Origin: Actinophytocola sp963727495
GTDB lineage: Bacteria > Actinomycetota > Actinomycetes > Mycobacteriales > Pseudonocardiaceae
NCBI GenBank assembly: GCA_963727495.1
Contig: CAVSGQ010000009.1
Span: 248,001-312,000, forward strand
DNA length: 64,000 bases
Direction: 5' to 3'
Part shown: positions 1 to 8,496 of the stretch, one piece after another
Position numbering within the stretch: the stretch's first letter is position 1
How the letters are laid out: each line of letters begins with the position of its first letter
Made by a program: the position numbers and the translations under genes
Notes under the pieces: model-generated
Seen by the model: the letters and a program-made list of their open reading frames with translations, nothing else
Told to the model about the DNA's origin: nothing
The model's database searches: none

Positions 1-360
1 CCGACCGACCCGACCCGTGCCGCGGCCGACCCGTCCCGTGCCGCGGCCGTGTCGACCCGTGGCGCAGCCGAGTCGTCCCGTGGCGCGGTCGACCCGACTC
101 GTGGCGCGGTCGTGTCGACCGGTGGCGCGGTCGAGCCGACTCGTGGCACGGTCGAGACGACCCCTGACGCGGCCGAGACGACTCCGCACGTCGCCGGGTG
201 GCCGCGCCCGGTTGTGCCGCTGCCGGCGCGCAGCGAGTCGACTCGGCGACGCCACGGGTCGGCTCGACCGTGTGGGGGGTCGGTTCGGCGACGTCACGGG
301 TCGGTTCGTTCGTGTGGGGGGTCCGGGTCGGTCGCGCCACGGGTCGGTTCGCTCGCGTGG
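1..360. repeat. Degenerate 21-nt tandem repeats plus a second repeat type
   Basis: Seven consecutive 21-nt units run from 49 to 195, with looser copies before that. Their shared core is GTGGCGCGGTCGAG. From about 240 to 360 a second repeat carries three copies of CACGGGTCGGTTCG at roughly 42-nt spacing. The open frames through this stretch are repeat-derived, with no ribosome site or conserved domain, so I do not call genes in it. Related 21-nt units occur near 26.5 and 47.2 kb. Confidence 0.75.
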
Positions 361-368
361 CGCGGCGC

Positions 369-374
369 TAGGCT
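369..374 (+). promoter_or_regulatory. Putative -10 box (TAGGCT) for the leaderless DUF4262 gene
   Basis: TAGGCT matches the actinobacterial -10 pattern TANNNT and sits 7 nt before the GTG start. This places the expected transcription start at or next to the start codon. Confidence 0.4.
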
Positions 375-381
375 GCGGCCC

Positions 382-1197
382 GTGGACGCGTGTCACTGCT
401 GGCTCTGCGCCGGGCCGGAAGGCCTGGGCTCGCGGGACCTGAACATGGTGTGGCAGGTGCAGGAGCACGGCTGGAGCGTCGTCGCGGTCGCCGAGGAGCA
501 CGAGCTGCCGGGCTGGGCCTACTCGGTCGGCATGTGGCACACGCTGCGCGGGCCCGAGGTGTGCATGTTCGGCCTGCGCGGGCGGGACATGCACGCCTGG
601 ATCAACGCGGTGGGCCAGCAGGTCCGCGCCGGCCAGCCGCTGCGCGCGGGGGAGGAGCGGCTCGGCGTGCTCGACGGCTTCCCGGTGCTGGTCCGGCCCG
701 TGCACCCGTCCTGGCTGGAGGACCTGGCGGGGCTGGCGCTGGACTTCTACCGCGGCGCGCCGCCGCCGGTGGTGCAGCTGATCTGGCCGGACCGGCACGG
801 CCTGTTCCCGTGGCAGCCGGGCGCGGGCGCGCGGTGCCGGGCCCACCAGCCGTGGCTGTGGCTGCCGAAGGACGACCACCCGCCGGGGCCGTGGACGCGG
901 CTGGCCGAGCTGGGCATCTCGCCGTTCCCGGACGCGCCGATCGACGAGCTGGTGGTCGGCACCAAGCGGGTGATCAGCGGCGAGGCGCCGATCACCGGCA
1001 TCGTGCACACCCACGACGGCCGCTGGGAGTTCCTCGACGCGGCCCCGGTCCGCGGCGCCGACGACCTCGGCATGGTGCACCTGCGCCACCTGGTGTCCGA
1101 CCACCCGCACATCCGCGACTTCGCCGACCTGCCCCGCGGGCACGCGGCCTGGCAGGAGCCGGACGGCAACTGGTCCCGCCTGCCCTACCGGCCCTGA
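382..1197 (+). CDS. DUF4262 domain protein
   Basis: A 271-aa cytoplasmic protein. After a short cysteine-containing start (DACHCWLC) it runs into a DUF4262-like block with 'EHGWSVVAV' and 'WAYSVGMW', then a tail rich in Trp and Pro. The family has no established reaction. The open frame extends further upstream through tandem repeats, but GTG at 382 is preferred because a TAGGCT box lies 7 nt before it and the upstream translation is repeat-like. It converges with the injection-system protease gene with only 4 nt between them. A role in that system cannot be inferred from position alone. Confidence 0.7.
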   Translation: MDACHCWLCAGPEGLGSRDLNMVWQVQEHGWSVVAVAEEHELPGWAYSVGMWHTLRGPEVCMFGLRGRDMHAWINAVGQQVRAGQPLRAGEERLGVLDGFPVLVRPVHPSWLEDLAGLALDFYRGAPPPVVQLIWPDRHGLFPWQPGAGARCRAHQPWLWLPKDDHPPGPWTRLAELGISPFPDAPIDELVVGTKRVISGEAPITGIVHTHDGRWEFLDAAPVRGADDLGMVHLRHLVSDHPHIRDFADLPRGHAAWQEPDGNWSRLPYRP

Positions 1198-1201
1198 GCG
1201 C

Positions 1202-1888
1202 TCAGGACGCGGACAGCACCTCGATCTCGTCCTCCTCGCCGATGCCGTAGCGCTCGCGGAACTCGTCGAAGGGCAGCCAGTCCTCGTTGCCGTCCAACGG
1301 ATCCAGCGCGTGGATATGCACGGCCGAGTCGTTCGTGCGGATCCCGGCGACGACGATCACGTGCTGGTCGCTCGACGGCACCGGCACCCACAGCGCGCCG
1401 TGCGCCCGCAGCACCCCCGACCAGCTCCCGGCGCGGCCGGCATAGCAGGTCGACGCGGTGCACCCGAGCGTGCTCGCGGCCTCCCGGGCCTCGGTCGCCG
1501 ACCGGCGCCGCTGGGTGCCGCAGATCTCGTCGACGGACCGGGTGTCGCCCTTCGCCGCCAGCACCATCGAGAACGCGGCCGCCCAGCAGGTGTCCTCGTC
1601 GCCGGTGACCAGCGTGACGGCCCGGTCGACGTCGTCGACCTGCTCCTCCTCGACACCCAGCTGCTTCCACAGCTCGTCGTCCACCACGGACTCCGCGGAC
1701 AGGCCGAGCTGGCCGCGCAGGTGCTCGACCGCGTGCCGGGTGGTGTGGTCGAAGTCGCCGTTCTGCGGCACGACCTGCATCTGGTAGAAATAGTTGAGCA
1801 TCTGCTGCAGGTACAGCACCCACTCCTCGGAGTTCTCCTCACCGTCGCCGAGCCGTGGCGGCTTGGGCAGCGGTTTCGTGTCGGTCAT
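1202..1888 (-). CDS. Papain-like (AvrRpt2/C70-type) cysteine protease with peptidoglycan-binding-like N-terminus; candidate eCIS effector
   Basis: 228 aa, no signal peptide. Residues about 22-78 resemble a peptidoglycan-binding/helical domain (LQQMLNYFYQMQVVPQNGDF). Residues about 95-225 look like a papain-fold peptidase: Cys101 in 'DTCWAAAFSMVL', His176 in 'DQHVIVVAG' and Asp196 in 'HALDPLDG' form a plausible Cys-His-Asp triad as in family C70. It lies directly downstream of the PAAR gene and the cap gene in the same leftward arm, the usual place for injected cargo. No immunity gene is visible. The protease fold is my reading of motifs, and cargo status is inference. Confidence 0.65.
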   Translation of the reverse strand: MTDTKPLPKPPRLGDGEENSEEWVLYLQQMLNYFYQMQVVPQNGDFDHTTRHAVEHLRGQLGLSAESVVDDELWKQLGVEEEQVDDVDRAVTLVTGDEDTCWAAAFSMVLAAKGDTRSVDEICGTQRRRSATEAREAASTLGCTASTCYAGRAGSWSGVLRAHGALWVPVPSSDQHVIVVAGIRTNDSAVHIHALDPLDGNEDWLPFDEFRERYGIGEEDEIEVLSAS

Positions 1889-1904
1889 CGTGTCTCCTTC
1901 CGGC

Positions 1905-2297
1905 CTAACCGCCGATGTCCACCGTGCCCGCCGCGACGATCGAGCTCGTCGGGGCCGGCGCGGGGTCGTTGCACGTGTTGACCTTGTCCTCGGTGCGGGC
2001 GGCGGGCTTGTTGTTGATCAGAACCGTGGAGCTGCCCTTGACCACCACGCCCTGGTTGGTCGGCGGCAGCTGGAAGGACCCGCCCTGCGGCACGTGTGGC
2101 GGCGCGTTGGTCGCGGTGCTGCCGACGGTGGCCGCGGGCAGCCCGCCGATCGTCACGTTCGTGCTGCAGCCACCGGTGATCGTGCCGGCGAACGGGTGCG
2201 GCAGCGGCGTGGGCACCGGCCCGCCGGGCGAGGGCACCATGATCACGTGGGTGTCGGTGCCGACGACCTTGTCGCCCTGCTTGGCCGCGAAGCTCAT
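1905..2297 (-). CDS. PAAR-repeat spike tip protein
   Basis: 130 aa. The start resembles PAAR tips ('GDKVVGTDTHVIMVPSPGG'), followed by repeated Gly/Pro/Val/Asn segments and the PAAR-like words 'GLPAATVGS' and 'NNKPAARTED'. PAAR proteins form a sharp cone on the VgrG trimer and can carry effectors. The gene lies 16 nt upstream of the papain-like protease and downstream of the cap gene, so the three probably form one operon. The spike it should cap is encoded rightward at 9.9 kb. Confidence 0.85.
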   Translation of the reverse strand: MSFAAKQGDKVVGTDTHVIMVPSPGGPVPTPLPHPFAGTITGGCSTNVTIGGLPAATVGSTATNAPPHVPQGGSFQLPPTNQGVVVKGSSTVLINNKPAARTEDKVNTCNDPAPAPTSSIVAAGTVDIGG

Positions 2298-2367
2298 GGC
2301 TCGCTCCGCTCCTGCGCCAGCTCCTCGGTCCGGACGGCGACCGCTCCGTCGCTCCCGCTCACGGGAC

Positions 2368-2955
2368 TCACGGCACTCGCACCCAGCGCTTCGGCCCCGA
2401 CGGGGCGAGCGGGCCGCGGGGTACGGACTGCCCGGCGTTCAGGCTGAGCTTCTCCGCCGGCGGGGCCAGTTCGGTGTCCGGCTCGGGCACGAACGGCGCG
2501 CTGACCGTGATCGCGAACCCCGCGCGGGCCGGCAGGCCCAGGCCGCTCCACAGCGCGCCCGGGTCGGTGCCGTCGACCCGGACGAACACCGGCGCACCCA
2601 GGTCGGCGAGGGCGGCCGGCAGGCAGTCCACCGGCAGCTGGTCGGTGAAGATCATCGTGCGCAGCGCGGTGCCGAGCAGGCCGTGCTCCTCGCCGACCTC
2701 CGCCGCCCGCGCGGTGACCAGGTAGCTCAGCGCGCACCGGCGGGCCGGGTCGCGCCGGGCGACCACCGCGCCGCGGGCGTCGCGCGTCTCGTCCCAGCCG
2801 GACTCGCGGGCCCCCGGGTCGTCGCGCAGGCCGAACAGGAACAGGCCGACCGCGGGGGGCTCGCCGTCCCCGGGCGGCGCCAGGCGGACGGCGGTGCCCG
2901 CCGGCAGCGCCCGGCCGAGCAGCACCCGCAGCGCCTCGTCGACATCGGTGATCAC
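2368..2955 (-). CDS. DUF4255 family protein (Pvc16/Afp16-like tail terminator)
   Basis: 195 aa from a GTG start. The pattern 'VITDVDEALRVLLG', then 'VGLFLFGLRDDP' and 'RRCALSYLVTA', then 'EEHGLLGTALR' is typical of DUF4255, the Pvc16-like protein that ends and stabilises the contractile tail. The frame stays open up to 3135, but that extension is low-complexity Arg/Ala, so GTG 2955 is preferred. It is divergent from the sheath gene across about 210 nt that must hold both promoters. Confidence 0.8.
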   Translation of the reverse strand: MITDVDEALRVLLGRALPAGTAVRLAPPGDGEPPAVGLFLFGLRDDPGARESGWDETRDARGAVVARRDPARRCALSYLVTARAAEVGEEHGLLGTALRTMIFTDQLPVDCLPAALADLGAPVFVRVDGTDPGALWSGLGLPARAGFAITVSAPFVPEPDTELAPPAEKLSLNAGQSVPRGPLAPSGPKRWVRVP

Positions 2956-3167
2956 CTGGCTAGTCTCGGCGCGCCGCGCGCCGCGGCCCACGGGCGCGCG
3001 CCCGTCCTTTGAGCGCGCGTCGGCCGCCCGAAGGTGCAGCCCGCGCCGCCCGATGCCCCGCCCGGCGACGACTGCGACCAGGGGAACGGGCACCACATGA
3101 TCGTGGGTAGCCGCCGGTGGTCGCGCTGCCGGCACCGCTCACCACGCAAACGAGGGAGACACCCGAG

Positions 3168-4716
3168 ATGGCCAGCAGCTACCTCGCGCCCGGTGTGTAC
3201 ATGGAGGAAGTGTCGTCGGGTTCACGGCCGATCGAGGCCGTGGGGACCGCCGTGGCCGCCTTCGTGGGATTCGCCGAGCGCGGCCCCCTGGACGAGCCCG
3301 TGCTCGTCACCAACTGGACGCAGTTCCGCCAGAACTTCGGCGACTTCGTCGACGGCTACTACCTGGCACACGCGGTGTACGGGTACTTCCAGAACGGCGG
3401 CGGCACCGCGTACGTGGTCCGCGTCGGCGGCGGCGCGGGCAACGGCTCGGCCGCGGGCTCCGGCAACGGGCACGTCGCGCTGCCGGCCGCGGAGCTGCCC
3501 GCGGCCGGCGCGGACGCCAAGCCGGCGCTGACGATCTCGGCCCGCGCGGCCGACGCGGCCGGCATCTCCGTGGAGGTGGCGGCGGCGAGCGAGGAGTCCG
3601 AGGACACCTTCAAGCTCGTGGTCAAGCAGGCCGGCCAGCCGGTGGAGACCTTCGACAACGTCACCACCAAGCGCGGCCCGAACAACGTGGCCACCGTGGT
3701 GCGCCAGCAGTCGAAGCTGATCGTGGTCGAGGAGACGAAGGGCAAGGCGCTCGCGGTGCCCCGCTCCGGCGAGATCGCGCTCGGCGTGCCCGACAACACC
3801 CCGGTCCGGGTCGGCACGAACGACTACGTCGGCAACTCCTCGGACCGCACCGGGTTCGGCGGCCTGGAGGCTATCGACGAGATCACCATGCTGTGCGTGC
3901 CCGACCTGATGGCCGCCTACCAGCGCGGCGCGCTGTCGGCCGAGGACGTCAAGGCGGTGCAGCTGGCGATGATCGCGCACTGCGAGCTGATGGCCGACCG
4001 GGTGGCCGTCCTGGACACCCCGCCGGGCCTCAAGGCGCAGGAGGTCAAGGAATGGCGGATGGACGTCACCGGCTACGACTCGAAGTACGCCGCGATGTAC
4101 TGGCCGTGGATCAAGGTCGCCGACCCGGTGGCCGGCAAGCAGGTCGTTCGTGCCGCCGAGCGGCCACATGGCCGGCATCTGGGCGCGCAACGACTCCACC
4201 CGCGGCGTGCACAAGGCACCGGCCAACGAGGTCGTGCGCGGCGCGGTCACCCTCGAGCTCAACATCACCAAGGGCGAGCACGACGTGCTCAACCCGATCG
4301 CGGTCAACTGCATCCGCTCGTTCCGCGGGCAGGGCATCCGGGTGTGGGGCGCGCGCACGCTGTCCAGCGACCCGGAGTGGCGCTACCTCAACGTCCGCCG
4401 GCTGTTCAACTACGTGGAGAAGTCGATCCTGCAGGGCACCAACTGGGTGGTCTTCGAGCCCAACGACCCGAAGCTCTGGGACTCGGTCAAGCGGACCGTG
4501 ACCATGTTCCTGCGCCGCGTGTGGCGCGACGGCGCGCTGTTCGGCAAGACGCCGGCTCAGGCCTTCTTCGTCAAGTGCGACGAGGAGAACAACCCGCCGG
4601 AGAACCGCGACGCCGGCATCCTCACCGTCGAGATCGGGATCGCACCGGTGAAGCCGGCCGAGTTCGTGGTGTTCCGGATCTCGCAGTTCGCCGAGGGTGC
4701 GGGCCTCGAGGAATGA
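3168..4716 (+). CDS. Contractile tail sheath protein (apparent +1 frameshift)
   Basis: About 515 aa when one base is removed. The start 'MASSYLAPGVYMEEVSSGSRPIEAVGTA' region is classic for phage/eCIS sheath and 'VAAFVGFAERGP' follows. The C-terminal half carries 'PPSGHMAGIWARND', 'GVHKAPANEVV' and 'LNPIAVNCIRSF', hallmarks of the sheath domain that packs on the tube. The two halves are in different frames: after the codons for Lys-Gln-Val at about 4145 one extra G (4146 or neighbour) must be skipped to read Phe-Val-Pro-Pro-Ser. As written the protein would lose its C-terminal domain and the particle could not assemble. A GAGGGAG ribosome site precedes the ATG. Sequencing error and real decay are both possible. 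Confidence 0.85.
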
Positions 4717-4745
4717 CGTTCCCTTCGACCTAAGGAGTGTCCACA

Positions 4746-5205
4746 ATGGCCGGACTTGGCCCCAACCAGCCCAACGACGCGATCACCGCGGCCCGGTTCT
4801 CGATCACCATCGACGGCTACGAGATCGCCGCGTTCTCCGAGCTGCAGGGCATCACCACCGAGGTGGAGCCGGTGGAGCTCGATGGAGTCCACCGACAACG
4901 AGGTCATCCTCAAGAAGCTGCCCGGCAAGGCGAAGCCGGCGACGATCGTTCTCAAGCGGGGCAAGAACTCCAGCATGGAGCTGTGGGCCTGGCACGAGGC
5001 GGTGCTGATGGGTGACATCGTGGCCGCGCGCAAGAGCTGCTCGCTGGTCATGTACTCCACCGACGGCAAGCCGGTGGCGCGCTACCACCTGGAGCACGCC
5101 TGGCCCTCGAAGCTGGAGATCGGCGCGCTGAAGGCCGGATCCAGCGAGGTCCTGATGGAGACGGTCACGATCGTGTCCGAGCGCATCCAGCGCGTGGCGG
5201 CATGA
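4746..5205 (+). CDS. Tail tube protein, gp19 family (apparent +1 frameshift)
   Basis: About 152 aa if one base is skipped. The N-terminal part has 'ARFSITIDGYEIAAFSEL', the C-terminal part has 'LPGKAKPATIVLKRG' and 'SKLEIGALKAGSSEVLMET', the usual gp19/Hcp-like tube features. The frame breaks after 'VEPVEL': removing one G at 4881 joins it to 'MESTDNEVILKK'. An AAGGAG site lies 9 nt before ATG. This is the best candidate for the major tube subunit because it follows the sheath. It overlaps the next gene by 4 nt (ATGA). Confidence 0.85.
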
Positions 5206-5615
5206 CCGCGACGCTTCCGCAGGCCGAGCCGGGACTGCGCACCGAGTACCCGTTCACGCTGCCGCGCGGCTACGTCGACGAGCACGGGCAGGTGCACCGG
5301 GAGGGCGTCATGCGGCTGGCCACGGCCCGCGACGAGATCACCACCCAGGCCGACCAGCGCGCCCGGCAGAACCCGGCGTACCTGACCGTGCTGCTGCTCG
5401 AGCGCACCGTCACCGCGCTGGGCAGCCTGCCCGCGGTGGACACGTTCGTCGTGGAGAACCTGTTCGCCTCGGACCTGGCGTTCCTGCAGGACCTGTACCG
5501 GCGGGTGAACGCCGACGGCCACACCGAGGTCGCGGTCGGCTGCCCGCACTGCGGCAACGACTTCGCGGTGGACATCGCTGGCGGCTCCGCCGGTGATGCG
5601 CCGGGGGGATCGTGA
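5202..5615 (+). CDS. Phage tail assembly-like protein with CPHC motif
   Basis: 137 aa. The body, with 'YPFTLPRGYVDEHGQVHREGVMRLATARDE' style layout, matches the short assembly proteins that sit behind the tube gene in many actinobacterial and cyanobacterial eCIS loci. Near the end 'VGCPHCGN' supplies a two-Cys knuckle, which would need partners to bind zinc. It is translationally coupled on both sides (ATGA with the tube gene, GTGA with the next). It is probably a chaperone or assembly factor, by analogy with tail assembly chaperones, rather than a major structural subunit. Confidence 0.65.
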   Translation: MTATLPQAEPGLRTEYPFTLPRGYVDEHGQVHREGVMRLATARDEITTQADQRARQNPAYLTVLLLERTVTALGSLPAVDTFVVENLFASDLAFLQDLYRRVNADGHTEVAVGCPHCGNDFAVDIAGGSAGDAPGGS

Positions 5616-5770
5616 CGTACGCGGCCGACCGGATGTGGGAGGAAGTCGCGTACGTCGCCTACTACCTGCACTGGGACCTCGACTCGATCCTCGACCTCGA
5701 CCACGCGGTACGGGCACGGGTGATCGGTGAGGTCGGCAGGATCCACTCCGCGTTCGGCGCGGACGACTAG
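5612..5770 (+). CDS. Small eCIS-associated protein (DUF6760-like)
   Basis: 52 aa from a GTG overlapping the preceding stop. The sequence has 'MWEEVAYVAYYLHWDLDSIL' followed by 'LDLDHAVRARVIGEVGRIH', an acidic and aromatic helical micro-protein. Such proteins regularly follow the tail assembly gene in eCIS operons. The molecular role is unknown. A GGAGGA site directly after the stop starts the next gene. Confidence 0.7.
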   Translation: MTYAADRMWEEVAYVAYYLHWDLDSILDLDHAVRARVIGEVGRIHSAFGADD

Positions 5771-5783
5771 GGAGGAAAATGCG

Positions 5784-8012
5784 ATGCGGTGGCCGTTCCG
5801 GCGCGGAGGTGGCGCGCGTGAGTCCACAGCGGACACCACGCGGCCCGCTCCGCCGCCCGCGCCCCGGCCGGCGGGCCGGCAGTGGGTGACGCTGCCGCCG
5901 CTGCCGGTCACCGTGTCGCGCACCGCGCCGCTGATCGCCGGGCCGGCGCCGGTGCTGCCGCCGCTTCCCGGGCGCCGCGCGGTGTCCGGACCGGACATCG
6001 CGCCGGCCGCGGGCGCGGTCACCGGCCTCGCCCGGGTGCGGCCGCCGGTGCCGGAGCCCCCGCCGGCACCGGCACCCGAGCCGGCACCGGCACCCGGGCC
6101 CGCGCTCGTGCACCGCCGGGTCCGCGGTGGACCGCCGGCGCGGTCGGCGGGGATGGTCGAGGCGACCGGGGGGTACGTCGGCGAGGCTCGCGAGCCCGCC
6201 GTGCCGCACCGGGCGCCGGGCTGGATGCGCTACGTCCCCGAGTGGCTCAACCAGGGCAACCAGACCGCCGAGCCGGAACCCGCACCCGCACCCGTGCCGA
6301 AGCCGAAGCCGGTGCCGCCGGCCCGGATCGCCGAGCCCACGGCCTCCACCGCGTCGGCCCTGCCCACCCCGGCCGGCGCGGACGGGGTGCCGCCGGTGCA
6401 CCCGCAGCGCCGGCCGAACCTGGGCCAGTCCCGGCGGCTCGGCCTGGGCGCCCCGCTCAAGCACGCCGAGCAGCCGGTCCCCGCACCGGTGATCGAGGCG
6501 CCCGCACCGGCCCGGTCGCAGACGGCATCCGCAGGGGAGCCGCCGTCCCGACCGGCGCCCGTGCGGCCGCCCGCGCCGGAGCCCGCCCCGAGGCCGGCAC
6601 CGTCCGAGCCACCCACCTCGTCCGCGCCGTCCACATCGGACACAGCGGACACGGCGGAGGCCGGCGAGCGCGCGGGGGAGGCGGACGAGGAGCCGCCGCC
6701 CCCGTCCCCGCCGCCACCCCAGCCCCCGCCCCGCCCGGCGCTGCGCCACCCGCGCCCCGCCGACCCGGCGCCGGTGACGTCCGCGACGCCACCGGCCCCC
6801 CCGACGCCACCGGTCTCCGCGCCGACTCCGGTGGTCCGGCCGTCCATCGCCCCCGTGGACAGGCCGGTGAGCGGCTCGGTCCCTCTGACCTACCGAGCCG
6901 CGTCCGGCCGGGCACGCCCCCGCCCGGCCGCCCCGTCCCCACCGGCCCCGGCCCCCGTGCCGCCCGACCTCGCCTCCGCGCTGCGCACCGGACACCAGGT
7001 GGACGTCTCGGCGATACCCGTGCACCGCGGGCCCGAGGTGGCCGCCGAGGCCCGCGCGCTCGGCGCGCGGGCCTTCACCCGGGGCGGCGAGGTGTACCTG
7101 CCCGCCGAGGCCGGGCCGCTGGAGTCGCCGAAGGCCCGCGGCCTGCTCGCGCACGAGCTCGTGCACGCCGTCCAGCAGCGCACGCTCGGGACCTCGTTGC
7201 CCTCGCCGGACAGCCCCGCCTTCCAGGCGCTGGAGGCCGAGGCGGTCGCCGTGGAACGCACCCACTCCGGGCACGCCGACCCGGCGCCGCTGGTCCATCC
7301 GTCGCTGACCCAGGTGATCGGCCAGGCCGCCCGGGCAGCCGGCGTGCAGCTGGCCCCGCTCGTGCCGCAGACCCTCGAGCCGCCCGCTCCCGTGCCGGCG
7401 GCGCCGCCGGCACCGGCACCGGCCCCCGCACCGCCCCCGGCCGAGCCCCCCGCGGTCCGCGTCCTCGACGAGTGGACCGCGCCCGCGCCGGACCGGGAGA
7501 CCACCGGGCCCGCCACTGCGTCCTCCGTGGACGGCGAGCCGGATCCCGCGGTGTTCGACCAGGTGGCGCAGGACCGGGTGATGTCCGAGCAGATCCTCCA
7601 AGTGATCAACGTCGAGCGGGTCGCGACCGGGCGGCCCGCGCTGACCACTCTGGACGCCGCGACCATGGAACTGGTTCGCCGCACGGTCGCCGAGCAGAGC
7701 GCCGAGACCACCGCCCGCTCGGTGATCTTCGCGCAGGCCGCGGTCGCGGACGCGGCGGAACCGGAACCCGCGCGCCTCCCGGCCCCGGAGGCCGCGCGCG
7801 CTGCGGGACCGGCCCCGGCCGCGGCGGCCGAGCCACCCCCGCCGCCCGCCCCGGCGGTCACCCGGGTGGAGCCGGACGACGCGCCGATCGAGACCGACCG
7901 GCTCGACCTGGAGGCCCTGGCCGCGCGGCTGTACGACCGGATCCGCAGCCGGATCCGCATGGAGCTGTTGATCGACCGGGAGCGGGCCGGCCTGCTCACG
8001 GACTTCCGCTAG
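5784..8012 (+). CDS. DUF4157 (eCIS core) protein with HELVH motif and long Pro/Ala-rich flanks
   Basis: 742 aa. About the first 400 residues are Pro/Ala/Glu-rich low complexity. Residues about 409-490 hold the DUF4157 domain: 'VDVSAIPVHRGPE', 'ALGARAFTRGGEVYLP' and 'LLAHELVHAVQQR'. HELVH fits the HExxH zinc-peptidase signature. The end has a Pro-rich linker and an Arg-rich helix (RLYDRIRSRIRMELLIDRE). DUF4157 proteins are hallmark eCIS genes, thought to be cargo, to process cargo, or to act in assembly. The second ATG is chosen because it is in frame 7 nt after GGAGGA. Its length could also suit a ruler or cargo scaffold role, which is conjecture. Confidence 0.8.
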   Translation: MRWPFRRGGGARESTADTTRPAPPPAPRPAGRQWVTLPPLPVTVSRTAPLIAGPAPVLPPLPGRRAVSGPDIAPAAGAVTGLARVRPPVPEPPPAPAPEPAPAPGPALVHRRVRGGPPARSAGMVEATGGYVGEAREPAVPHRAPGWMRYVPEWLNQGNQTAEPEPAPAPVPKPKPVPPARIAEPTASTASALPTPAGADGVPPVHPQRRPNLGQSRRLGLGAPLKHAEQPVPAPVIEAPAPARSQTASAGEPPSRPAPVRPPAPEPAPRPAPSEPPTSSAPSTSDTADTAEAGERAGEADEEPPPPSPPPPQPPPRPALRHPRPADPAPVTSATPPAPPTPPVSAPTPVVRPSIAPVDRPVSGSVPLTYRAASGRARPRPAAPSPPAPAPVPPDLASALRTGHQVDVSAIPVHRGPEVAAEARALGARAFTRGGEVYLPAEAGPLESPKARGLLAHELVHAVQQRTLGTSLPSPDSPAFQALEAEAVAVERTHSGHADPAPLVHPSLTQVIGQAARAAGVQLAPLVPQTLEPPAPVPAAPPAPAPAPAPPPAEPPAVRVLDEWTAPAPDRETTGPATASSVDGEPDPAVFDQVAQDRVMSEQILQVINVERVATGRPALTTLDAATMELVRRTVAEQSAETTARSVIFAQAAVADAAEPEPARLPAPEAARAAGPAPAAAAEPPPPPAPAVTRVEPDDAPIETDRLDLEALAARLYDRIRSRIRMELLIDRERAGLLTDFR

Positions 8013-8022
8013 GAGGAGCGAG

Positions 8023-8481
8023 ATGGGACTGACCGATCAGTCGAAGGTCGGCGTGGCGAACAGGTTCACGGTCAAGGCGAACCCGGGCGACTGGGACCTC
8101 GGCAGCTGGGCGAAGGCCGAGGGCCTGGACGTCACCTGGGAGATGCCCGAGTACCGCGCCGGCGACGCCGGCAACTCGCGGTGGTTCTTCCCGGCCAACA
8201 CCAAGTACAGCCCGGTGAAGCTGACCCGCGCGGCCACCAAGGAGCACTCCGAGAAGGTCAAGACCTTCCTGAAGTCGAACTCCTTCCAGCACGCGCTGGA
8301 CGGCTGGGTGCAGATCACCCTGCACGACTCGCACACCGAGACCGTCATCTCCTGGACGCTGGCCAACGCCAAGCCCAAGAAGTGGCAGATCACCTCGTTC
8401 GACGCCGGTGCCAGCCAGGTCGCCATCGAGACGCTCGAGTTCGAGCACGAGGGCTTCCTCGAGGACGACACGTCCTACTAG
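8023..8481 (+). CDS. Tail tube protein, gp19 family, second copy
   Basis: 152 aa. 'NRFTVKANPGDWDLGSWAKAEGLDV' at the start and 'VAIETLEFEHEGFLED' at the end follow the tube-protein pattern, with the central 'LTRAATKEHSEKVKTFL' helix. In characterised eCIS (Afp/PVC) several tube paralogues exist, the minor ones forming the adaptor between baseplate and tube. Its position next to the LysM adaptor suits that minor role. A GGAGGAG site lies 6 nt upstream. It overlaps nothing and its frame is intact. Confidence 0.85.
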   Translation: MGLTDQSKVGVANRFTVKANPGDWDLGSWAKAEGLDVTWEMPEYRAGDAGNSRWFFPANTKYSPVKLTRAATKEHSEKVKTFLKSNSFQHALDGWVQITLHDSHTETVISWTLANAKPKKWQITSFDAGASQVAIETLEFEHEGFLEDDTSY

Positions 8482-8496
8482 CGGAGGGGAACGGCC

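Noticed and set aside
17..442. Arg/Pro-rich gene at the left edge
   Set aside because: It is the translation of tandem repeats, in competing frames, without a ribosome site.
5082..7601. Long leftward frame opposite the DUF4157 gene
   Set aside because: Arg/Gly/His-rich translation without domains. It mirrors the GC-rich codon positions of the real rightward genes.
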